NCBI RefSeq assembly: GCF_003044185.1
Contig: NZ_PYYB01000005.1
Span: 1 to 64,000 of the forward strand
Origin: Paraconexibacter algicola
Lineage (GTDB): Bacteria; Actinomycetota; Thermoleophilia; Solirubrobacterales; Solirubrobacteraceae
Length of the DNA stretch: 64,000 nt
Reading direction: 5' to 3'
Positions 57,875 through 64,000 of this stretch are shown here, one piece after another (positions within the stretch are counted from its first letter, which is position 1; each line of letters starts with the position of its first letter). The position numbers were made by a program, and so were the translations under genes. Under the pieces are notes generated by a model. The model ran no database searches, was not told where the DNA came from, and was given only the letters and a program-made list of their open reading frames with translations.

Positions 57875-59491
57875 GTGAACGAGCCGACGATCCTGAGAGA
57901 GCCCACCGTCTACCGTCCGTCCGGCGGCTTCATGGACGAGGTCTTCGGTCCGGGCGGGGTGCCGCACCCCGAGCTGGTGCCGCTCGTCGCCGAGCTCGCC
58001 CGGCTGGGCCCGGAGCAGCTCGCCGCCGCCGGGCGCCGTCGCGACGCGATCTTCATGCAGCAGGGCATCACCTTCGACGCCACCGGCGAGGACGGTCCCG
58101 TCAAGGACCGTCCGTTCCCGCTGGACCTCGTCCCGCGGGTGATCCCGGCGACCGAGTGGACCCACATCAAGCGCGGCCTGGCCCAGCGCATCCGCGCGCT
58201 GAACCACTTCGTCGACGACGTGTACCACGGCCGCGAGATCGTCCGCGACGGCATCGTGCCGTGGAAGCTCATCGTCAGCCGCTCGCACTTCGCGCGCGCG
58301 GTCCACGGCGTGCGGCCGCCCGGTGGCGTGTACTGCCACGTCGCGGGCTGCGACATGGTGCGCGACAGCGACGGCTCGTGGAAGGTCCTCGAGGACAACG
58401 TCCGCACGCCGTCGGGCATCTCCTACGTGCTCGAGAACCGGGTCGCGATGACGCGCCTGGTCCCGCAGCTGTTCCAGCACTACCGCGTGCGGCCGGTCGA
58501 CCACTACCCGCAGCTGCTGCTCGCCGCCCTGCGCGCCGTGGCCCCGTCGACCGACGACGAGGCGACCGTCGTCGTCTGGACGCCGGGTCCGATGAACAGC
58601 GCGTACTTCGAGCACGCGTTCCTCGCCCGCCAGATGGGCGTGGAGCTCGTCGAGGCGAGCGACCTCGTCGTGCGCGACGACGTGCTCTACATGCGCACGA
58701 CCAGCGGCCTGCAGCGCGTGCACTCCGTCTACCGCCGCCTCGACGACGACTTCGTCGACCCGCTGGAGTTCCGGCCCGACTCGCTGCTCGGGGTCCCCGG
58801 CCTCGTGCGCGCCTACCGGGCGGGCAGCGTCGCGATCGCCAACGCGTTCGGCACCGGTGTCGCGGACGACAAGGCGGTCTACCACTACGTCCCGGAGATG
58901 GTCCGCTACTACCTGTCCGAGGAGCCGATCCTCCAGAACGTCAAGACGTACCTGCTGACCGACCCCGAGCAGCTGCACCACGTGCTCGGGCGCCTCGACG
59001 AGCTCGTCGTCAAGCCCACCGGCGAGTCCGGCGGCAAGGGCGTGGTGATCGGGCCGTCGACGCCGAAGGCGGAGCTCGAGAAGGTCGCGAAGTACGTGCA
59101 GGCCGAGCCGGAGCGCTACATCGCGCAGGAGATCGTGAAGCTCTCGACGGTCCCGACCGCGGGGGTCGACGGCACCGTCGCCCCGCGCCACGTCGACCTG
59201 CGCCCGTTCGCCGTGTTCGGCGAGACGATCAAGATCATCCCCGGGGGGCTGACCCGCGTCGCGATGGTCGAGGGGTCGATGATCGTCAACAGCTCCCAGG
59301 GCGGCGGCTCGAAGGACACCTGGGTGCTGGAGGACGGCACCGACGCCGAGCGCGAGGAGCCGACGATCCCGGCGCCGCTGCCGCCGACGATGCCCGACCT
59401 GCGCTACGGCGGCTGGACCGGCCAGGCCCAGCAGCAACAGCAACAGCAGCAGCAGGCCCCCGCCCCGACGACCGCGGGGGAGGACGCCTAG
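57875..59491 (+). CDS. Circularly permuted ATP-grasp protein (DUF404/DUF407 type)
   Basis: A 538-residue protein of the CP_ATPgrasp family: FDEVFGP-like FMDEVFGPGGVPHPELVPLV at the start, RVIPATEWTHIKRGLAQRIR, FVDDVYHGREIVRDGIVPW, WKVLEDNVRTPSGISYVLEN, and the ATP-binding VVKPTGESGGKGVVIGPSTP. These proteins are encoded with alpha-E and transglutaminase-like proteins and are thought to make or modify a small peptide. The C-terminus carries a run of nine Gln (from CAG/CAA codons near 59,430) in a disordered tail. GTG 57875 is chosen; a CATGAT element just upstream suggests a very short leader. Confidence 0.87.
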   Translation: MNEPTILREPTVYRPSGGFMDEVFGPGGVPHPELVPLVAELARLGPEQLAAAGRRRDAIFMQQGITFDATGEDGPVKDRPFPLDLVPRVIPATEWTHIKRGLAQRIRALNHFVDDVYHGREIVRDGIVPWKLIVSRSHFARAVHGVRPPGGVYCHVAGCDMVRDSDGSWKVLEDNVRTPSGISYVLENRVAMTRLVPQLFQHYRVRPVDHYPQLLLAALRAVAPSTDDEATVVVWTPGPMNSAYFEHAFLARQMGVELVEASDLVVRDDVLYMRTTSGLQRVHSVYRRLDDDFVDPLEFRPDSLLGVPGLVRAYRAGSVAIANAFGTGVADDKAVYHYVPEMVRYYLSEEPILQNVKTYLLTDPEQLHHVLGRLDELVVKPTGESGGKGVVIGPSTPKAELEKVAKYVQAEPERYIAQEIVKLSTVPTAGVDGTVAPRHVDLRPFAVFGETIKIIPGGLTRVAMVEGSMIVNSSQGGGSKDTWVLEDGTDAEREEPTIPAPLPPTMPDLRYGGWTGQAQQQQQQQQQAPAPTTAGEDA

Positions 59492-60457
59492 ATGCTCGCG
59501 CGCATCGCCCACGAGCTGTTCTGGCTGGGGCGCAACCTCGTCCGCGCCGAGCACACCGCGCGGATGCTCGACGGCGTCTTCCAGGCCGACGTCCAGGGCC
59601 GCCCGGACGACCCGGCGGGCGTGACGCTCGGCTGGGGCTCGATCCTCGCGATCATGGGCGCCAACCCGGAGGGGCTCCCGGCCCGGCGCGACGACGTGCT
59701 CGAGCGGCTGACGCTCGACGCCGACGACCCGGCGAGCGTCGTCTCGTGCGTCGCCCGCGGCCGCGAGGGTGCGCGCACCGTCCGCGACGTCATCAGCGCG
59801 GAGATGTGGGAGGCGGTCAACACCACGAACCTCACGCTTCTGGAGGGCGACCTCTCCGCCCGGCTGCGCACGGGCCCCTACTCCTTCTACCAGTACGTGA
59901 AGGAGCGCTCGGCGCTGTTCTGGGGCCTCACGCGCCGGACGATGCTGCGCGACGACGCGAGCGCGTTCCTCATCGCCGGCGGTCGGATCGAGGCCGCCGA
60001 CATGGTGCTGCGGATGCTGCGCGTCGCGCTGCCGGTCGCCGACGCCGACGACACCGCCGCGCGCGACGGACAGGCGCTCGCGCTGCTGCAGGCGGTCGGC
60101 GGCTTCCAGGCGTTCCGCCGCGCCGTGCCGGGCCCGCCCAACGCGCAGCCGGTCGCGCGGTTCCTGCTGTTCGAGCGCGCCTACCCGGACAGCGTCGCCG
60201 CCTCGGTCGAGTCGCTGCTGCAGTCGATCGAGCAGGCCGACCTGAACCCGCGCAACAGCGAGCCGGTCCTGCGCCTCACGCGCCTCGGGGCGGACCTCGA
60301 GTTCCGTCGCCGCTCGGAGATCGCCGGCGTCGGGGGCCTGCACGGCACGTTCGAGTTCATCCAGTCGGAGCTCGCGCAGGTCGACCAGGACATCGCCGAG
60401 CGCTACTTCGCCGGGGCGGCCGCGCCGGGCGTCGTCGCGACCCACGTGAACGCATGA
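59492..60457 (+). CDS. Alpha-E domain protein (DUF403)
   Basis: A 321-residue all-helical protein starting [20 protein letters not shown], with [16 protein letters not shown] and [20 protein letters not shown], the usual markers of the alpha-E family. Its biochemical role is unknown. It is found next to circularly permuted ATP-grasp and transglutaminase genes, as here. It starts one base after the ATP-grasp stop and overlaps the transglutaminase start by ATGA. Confidence 0.87.
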   Translation: MLARIAHELFWLGRNLVRAEHTARMLDGVFQADVQGRPDDPAGVTLGWGSILAIMGANPEGLPARRDDVLERLTLDADDPASVVSCVARGREGARTVRDVISAEMWEAVNTTNLTLLEGDLSARLRTGPYSFYQYVKERSALFWGLTRRTMLRDDASAFLIAGGRIEAADMVLRMLRVALPVADADDTAARDGQALALLQAVGGFQAFRRAVPGPPNAQPVARFLLFERAYPDSVAASVESLLQSIEQADLNPRNSEPVLRLTRLGADLEFRRRSEIAGVGGLHGTFEFIQSELAQVDQDIAERYFAGAAAPGVVATHVNA

Positions 60458-61326
60458 ACTTCCAGATCCGCTACCTCACCGAGTACCGCTACGACGGGCC
60501 GGTGTCCGACAACCTCAACGCGCTGCGGGTGCGTCCCGCGACGACGAGCACGCAGCGCTGCGACGACTTCCAGTTCCGCACCGATCCGGAGACGCGCGTG
60601 CAGAGCCACCGCGACTACTTCGGCACCGAGGTCATCGAGTTCGGGATCCCCAAGATCCACGACCACCTGACGATCGACGTGCGGGCCCGGGTCGTGACCT
60701 CCGAGCCGGCCGAGCCGCCGGAGTCCTCCTGGGAGGCGCTCGGGACGCCCGCCTACGAGGAGGCGGCCGGGGAGTTCCTGCTGCCCGGCCCGGCGGAGCC
60801 GCCCGAGGGCCTGCTGGACGGGCTCGTCGAGACGACCCGCGCCACGACCCCGCTGGCGACGCTGAAGCTCCTGTGCGAGCTGATCCCCGACCGCTTCCGC
60901 TACGACCAGACCGCCACGTACGTCGGCTCCACGGTCGAGGACCTGCTGCGCGTCGGCGGCGGCGTCTGCCAGGACTTCGTGCACCTCGGGCTGCTGCTGC
61001 TGCGCCGCCACGGGATCGCGGCGCGCTACGTCAGCGGGTACCTCTGGGCGGCCCCGGCGGACGGCAGCCTCGACTCGATGGAGGTCCACACGCACGCGTG
61101 GCTCGAGGCGCTGCTGCCGACGGAGGAGCGCGGGGAGCCCGTGTGGGTCGGGGCGGACCCGACGAACCGCCGGCTCGCGGGGGAGACCCACGTGAAGATC
61201 GGGCACGGTCGCCACTACGTCGACGTGCCGCCGATCAAGGGCGTCTATCGCGGCGTCGCGCAGGCGACCTACGAGGCGTCGGTGAAGCTCACCCGCCTGG
61301 ACCCGGCCACCAGCGCGCGGGCCTGA
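60454..61326 (+). CDS. Transglutaminase-like cysteine protease family protein
   Basis: A 290-residue protein with an N-terminal beta domain ([33 protein letters not shown]) and a transglutaminase core. The Cys is in [20 protein letters not shown], the His in [14 protein letters not shown] and the Asp in [20 protein letters not shown]. Members of this cluster are predicted peptidases or amide-bond enzymes acting with the ATP-grasp and alpha-E proteins. Coupled to the upstream gene by a 4-bp overlap. A promoter and hairpin for the ribosomal-protein operon follow. Confidence 0.87.
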   Translation: MNFQIRYLTEYRYDGPVSDNLNALRVRPATTSTQRCDDFQFRTDPETRVQSHRDYFGTEVIEFGIPKIHDHLTIDVRARVVTSEPAEPPESSWEALGTPAYEEAAGEFLLPGPAEPPEGLLDGLVETTRATTPLATLKLLCELIPDRFRYDQTATYVGSTVEDLLRVGGGVCQDFVHLGLLLLRRHGIAARYVSGYLWAAPADGSLDSMEVHTHAWLEALLPTEERGEPVWVGADPTNRRLAGETHVKIGHGRHYVDVPPIKGVYRGVAQATYEASVKLTRLDPATSARA

Positions 61327-61360
61327 GCGCCACGGCGCCGCGCCCGCGGACGCCGCACGC

Positions 61361-61366
61361 TATCCT
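61361..61366 (+). promoter_or_regulatory. -10-like box before rpmG
   Basis: TATCCT, about 90 bases upstream of rpmG. No convincing -35 hexamer is visible at the right spacing. Confidence 0.35.
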
Positions 61367-61383
61367 CCCGGGTCGACTCGCTC

Positions 61384-61408
61384 CCGGGCGGGTTCTTTTT
61401 TCGCCCGG
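61384..61408 (+). other. Hairpin with a T-rich loop in the rpmG leader
   Basis: CCGGGCG and CGCCCGG pair as a 7-bp stem with the 11-base loop GGTTCTTTTTT. The loop's T-run is unusual in this genome. It could be a leader control element or a terminator for the transglutaminase transcript. Confidence 0.4.
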
Positions 61409-61454
61409 AAGCCCGTCGCAGCCTGTCCAACATTCTTCCTCTGGGGAACGCCAC

Positions 61455-61619
61455 ATGGCCCGCGGAGACGTGCGCATCGCCATCACCCTCGCCTGCGAGG
61501 ACTGCAAGCGCCGCAACTACCAGACCAACAAGTCCAAGCGCAACAACCCCGATCGCATCACGCTGCGGAAGTACTGCAAGTGGTGCCGGTCGCAGACGTC
61601 GCACAAGGAGACCCGCTAA
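61455..61619 (+). CDS. rpmG: 50S ribosomal protein L33 (zinc-binding form)
   Basis: A 54-residue protein: [20 protein letters not shown] and [16 protein letters not shown]. The two C-x-x-C pairs form the zinc ribbon of the C+ type of L33. It is part of the large ribosomal subunit near the E site. The position ahead of secE-nusG is the normal bacterial order. ATG 61455 has GGGGAACG upstream. Confidence 0.96.
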   Translation: MARGDVRIAITLACEDCKRRNYQTNKSKRNNPDRITLRKYCKWCRSQTSHKETR

Positions 61620-61634
61620 CCGCGGGACGCCGAC

Positions 61635-61949
61635 GTGGCGCGCGACGACGAGCACGAGCAGGAGCAGGACGCTCCCGACGAGCGCGAGCTCGAGCAGCAG
61701 GCCCTCGCGGCCGCGCCGAGCGGTGCCCCGCGGGAGCAGAGCCTGCCGGGCCAGTCCACCAAGGGCGGGCCGGCGCGGTTCGGCCGGTTCCTGAAGGCGT
61801 CCTGGGCCGAGCTGCAGCGCGTGCAGTGGCCGGACCGCCGCCAGGTCGGGCAGGCCACCGCCGTGGTCCTCGGCTTCGTCGTCGTCGCGGGGGCCTACCT
61901 GGGTCTCGCGGACGTCGCCGCCGAAAACCTCGTGGACCTCGTCCTCTAA
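61635..61949 (+). CDS. secE: Preprotein translocase subunit SecE
   Basis: A 104-residue protein with an acidic, Glu/Gln-rich N-terminal extension of about 45 residues. The SecE core follows: RFLKASWAELQRVQWPDRRQ (amphipathic helix) and one TM helix, GQATAVVLGFVVVAGAYLGL. It stabilises SecY in the translocon. GTG 61635 is 15 bases after rpmG and lies within the same operon. Confidence 0.94.
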   Translation: MARDDEHEQEQDAPDERELEQQALAAAPSGAPREQSLPGQSTKGGPARFGRFLKASWAELQRVQWPDRRQVGQATAVVLGFVVVAGAYLGLADVAAENLVDLVL

Positions 61950-61976
61950 TCGTCTTTCCGTCAGTCAGGTAACGCC

Positions 61977-62498
61977 ATGTTCCGCTGGTACGTCGTCAAC
62001 ACCTATTCCGGGCACGAGAACAAGGTCAAGCAGAACCTCGAGCACCGCTCGGTCTCGCTGGGCCAGAAGCGCTTCATGCGCCAGATCGTCGTGCCCACGG
62101 AGACGGTCTCCGAGGTCAAGGACGGCGAGAAGAAGACCAAGGAGCAGCGCACCATGCCGGGCTACGTGCTCGTGAACATGGAGCTCAACGAGGACTCCTG
62201 GCAGCTCGTGAAGGGCACGCCGGGCGTCACCGGGTTCGTCGGCGCGTCCAACGAGCCGGTCCCGCTCACGCAGGTCGAGGTCGACCGGCTGCTCAAGCGC
62301 GAGGTCGCGCAGAAGGTCCAGACGAAGGCGCAGTTCAGCATCGGGGAGTCCGTGAAGGTCGTCAGCGGTCCGCTGTCGGACTTCTCGGGCGAGATCTCCG
62401 AGATCAACCAGGACGCGCAGAAGCTAAAGGTCCTGGTCTCCATCTTCGGCCGGGAGACCCCGGTCGAGGTCGGGTTCGACCAGGTGAAGAAGATCTAA
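61977..62498 (+). CDS. nusG: Transcription termination/antitermination factor NusG
   Basis: A 173-residue protein with the NGN domain ([60 protein letters not shown]) and a C-terminal KOW domain ([20 protein letters not shown]). The length is short, without the long acidic N-terminal extension seen in Streptomyces and Mycobacterium NusG. It binds the RNA polymerase clamp and links to Rho or ribosomal S10. ATG 61977 follows AGGTAACG. Confidence 0.95.
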   Translation: MFRWYVVNTYSGHENKVKQNLEHRSVSLGQKRFMRQIVVPTETVSEVKDGEKKTKEQRTMPGYVLVNMELNEDSWQLVKGTPGVTGFVGASNEPVPLTQVEVDRLLKREVAQKVQTKAQFSIGESVKVVSGPLSDFSGEISEINQDAQKLKVLVSIFGRETPVEVGFDQVKKI

Positions 62499-62519
62499 GC
62501 AATCCGCTACGACCACTCC

Positions 62520-62536
62520 CACCGGCGCCGCCGGTG
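62520..62536 (+). other. Hairpin between nusG and rplK
   Basis: CACCGGC-GCC-GCCGGTG, a 7-bp stem with a 3-base loop in the 57-bp gap ahead of rplK. It could partly terminate or protect the transcript; L11-L1 autogenous control normally acts in this part of the operon. Confidence 0.4.
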
Positions 62537-62555
62537 CAGTGGCAGGAGACACCGC

Positions 62556-62978
62556 ATGGCAAAGAAGGTCCTCACCCAGATCAAGCTGCAGGCCGCCGGC
62601 GGCCAGGCCAGCCCGGCTCCGCCGGTCGGCCCCGCCCTGGGTCAGCACGGCATCAACATCATGGAGTTCTGCAAGGCGTTCAACGCCCAGACGCAGCAGG
62701 ACTCGGGGACGATCATCCCCGTCGTCATCACCGTGTACGAGGACCGCTCGTTCACGTTCGTGACGAAGACCCCGCCGGCCGCGATCCTGATCAAGCAGGC
62801 CGCCGGGATCGATTCGGGCTCCGCTGAGCCCCACCGCGTCAAGGTCGCGACGCTGACCGAGGCGCAGGTCCGCGAGATCGCGGAGAAGAAGCTGGCCGAC
62901 CTGAACGCCCACGACGTGGACCAGGCGGCGAAGATCATCGCGGGGACCGCCCGCTCGATGGGTGTGGAGGTCGTCTAG
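62556..62978 (+). CDS. rplK: 50S ribosomal protein L11
   Basis: A 140-residue protein: [40 protein letters not shown] (the proline-rich switch helix) and [11 protein letters not shown] at the end. It forms the GTPase-associated centre with 23S rRNA. ATG 62556 has GGAG 9 bases upstream. It is two bases from the L1 gene start. Confidence 0.97.
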   Translation: MAKKVLTQIKLQAAGGQASPAPPVGPALGQHGINIMEFCKAFNAQTQQDSGTIIPVVITVYEDRSFTFVTKTPPAAILIKQAAGIDSGSAEPHRVKVATLTEAQVREIAEKKLADLNAHDVDQAAKIIAGTARSMGVEVV

Positions 62979-62980
62979 CC

Positions 62981-63706
62981 ATGGGCAAGCACAGCAAGAG
63001 CTACAGCGACGTCAAGTCGCAGGTCGACCGCTCGCGGGACTACTCGCCGGCCGAGGCCGTCGCGCTGGTCCAGCAGCTGAAGCGCGCGAAGTTCGACGAG
63101 TCCGTCGAGATCCACGTGCGCACCGGCCTGAACGTCCGCCACGCCGACGAGCAGCTCCGCGGCACGATCGCGCTGCCGCACGGTCTCGGCAAGGAGGTCA
63201 CGATCGCCGTCTTCGCGCAGGGCCCGAAGGCCGCCGAGGCCGAGGCCGCGGGCGCGGACATCGTCGGCGCCGACGACCTCGCCAAGCGCGTCGAGGAGGG
63301 CTTCACCGACTTCGACGTCGCCATCGCGACCCCGGACATGATGCCGCTCGTCGGCCGTCTCGGCCGCGTGCTCGGCCCGTCCGGCAAGATGCCGAACCCG
63401 AAGGTCGGCACCGTGACGATGGACGTCGCGAAGGCCGTCGAGGAGGCGAAGGCGGGCAAGGTCGAGTACCGCACCGACCGCACCGCGATCGTCCACCTCG
63501 TCATCGGCAAGACGAGCTTCCCCGCCGAGCACCTGCTCGAGAACTACGCGGCCGTCATCGACGAACTCGTCCGCGCGAAGCCGTCGGCCGCGAAGGGCAA
63601 GTACCTGAAGACCATCACCATGGCGTCCACGATGGGCCCGGGCGTGAAGGTCGACGCCACCCGTACCCGCGACATCCTCGGGGAGGCCGCGCCCACCGCC
63701 GCCTAG
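62981..63706 (+). CDS. rplA: 50S ribosomal protein L1
   Basis: A 241-residue protein: [40 protein letters not shown] and [20 protein letters not shown], all standard for L1. It forms the L1 stalk and in many bacteria represses translation of the L11-L1 mRNA. ATG 62981 is 2 bases after the rplK stop. Confidence 0.97.
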   Translation: MGKHSKSYSDVKSQVDRSRDYSPAEAVALVQQLKRAKFDESVEIHVRTGLNVRHADEQLRGTIALPHGLGKEVTIAVFAQGPKAAEAEAAGADIVGADDLAKRVEEGFTDFDVAIATPDMMPLVGRLGRVLGPSGKMPNPKVGTVTMDVAKAVEEAKAGKVEYRTDRTAIVHLVIGKTSFPAEHLLENYAAVIDELVRAKPSAAKGKYLKTITMASTMGPGVKVDATRTRDILGEAAPTAA

Positions 63707-63803
63707 GCGACCCGGACGCTCCTCACCTACCAGTCGCGCCACCGAAGACCCCTGGCCGGACCCCGACGAGGATCGGGGTCCACAAGCCCAGGACAGGAGG
63801 CCC
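63707..63803 (+). promoter_or_regulatory. Probable L10 leader ahead of rplJ
   Basis: The 97-base gap before rplJ contains a 9-bp hairpin, GGACCCCGA / TCGGGGTCC with loop CGAGGA (63758-63781), followed by the GGAGG ribosome site. An L10(L12)4-binding leader regularly occupies this position in bacteria and controls rplJ-rplL translation. I assign it by position and hairpin, not by a full match to the consensus. Confidence 0.5.
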
Positions 63804-64000
63804 ATGAACAGGGAACAGAAAGCCGCGGTGATCGACGAGATCGCCGCCGACATCCAGGAATCCGAGGCGATCTTCGCCGTGGACTACCGCGGGATCACGG
63901 TCGCCCAGGTGGCCGAGCTCCGCGGGAAGCTGCGCGAGTCCGACGCCACGTTCCGGGTCGTCAAGAACACGCTGACGGAGCGTGCCGCCGACAAGGTGGA
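63804..64000 (+). CDS. rplJ: 50S ribosomal protein L10 (5' part, cut by window end)
   Basis: The first 65 codons: MNREQKAAVIDEIAADIQES, AIFAVDYRGITVAQVAELRG and RVVKNTLTERAADKV, the typical N-terminal rRNA-binding domain of L10. ATG 63804 has AGGAGG 6 bases upstream. The rest of the gene and the expected rplL lie beyond the window. Confidence 0.93.
   Translation, partial: MNREQKAAVIDEIAADIQESEAIFAVDYRGITVAQVAELRGKLRESDATFRVVKNTLTERAADKV

Overview
The window comes from a very GC-rich actinobacterium. The gene content best fits class Thermoleophilia, order Solirubrobacterales (Conexibacter/Patulibacter-like): two full actinobacterial-type mce lipid-import operons, leaderless genes with TAGnnT-type -10 boxes, and secreted proteins with lysine/arginine-rich C-terminal tails. 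The taxonomic placement is an inference from content, not from a marker phylogeny.

Layout. Positions 1-2,280 are a graveyard of mobile elements: an IS256-type transposase tail, an IS3-family element whose two ORFs are each broken by a near-identical 20-bp insert, and a Tn3-type transposase N-terminus with an in-frame stop. Positions 2,282-8,038 hold metabolic genes: a PLP-dependent D-cysteine desulfhydrase/ACC-deaminase-like enzyme, an aldonolactone oxidase, a secreted GDSL/SGNH hydrolase, and a PabB-PabC fusion. Positions 8,183-18,296 are a complete mce operon (yrbEA, yrbEB, mceA-F), with most genes overlapping by 4 bp. Positions 18,327-22,745 hold a START-like protein and a signalling set (HPt, SpoIIE-type phosphatase, two STAS proteins, RsbW-like kinase), followed by the HU gene.

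Positions 23,394-29,379 look like a copper/sulfur locus: a secreted SBP56/methanethiol-oxidase-like propeller, a CopC-CopD-periplasmic-binding fusion, and an unknown protein. Positions 29,408-32,934 carry an MFS exporter with a divergent ArsR-type regulator and a secreted RTX-repeat protein. Positions 32,942-45,365 (minus strand) are a second mce operon. Its first permease gene is separated from the rest by an opposite-strand chemoreceptor gene. A 12-bp identical AT-rich motif lies upstream of both halves.

Positions 45,626-49,005 combine methionine/sulfur assimilation (a GATase-like protein without its catalytic Cys, metY, metX) with an unusual tRNA-Cys set in a hairpin-rich noncoding stretch. 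Positions 49,235-57,760 contain a NYN RNase, SelO, a fused indolepyruvate:ferredoxin oxidoreductase with a divergent FadR-type regulator, a membrane protein and an MFS transporter. Positions 57,875-61,326 are the ATP-grasp / alpha-E / transglutaminase trio that usually travels together. Positions 61,455-64,000 are the conserved rpmG-secE-nusG-rplK-rplA-rplJ ribosomal/transcription cluster, with rplJ cut by the window end.

The most noteworthy signals are the paired 20-bp inserts in the IS3 element, the SBP56 plus CopC-CopD-binding-protein pair, the split mce operon with its shared motif, and the short-D-arm tRNA-Cys directly behind metYX.
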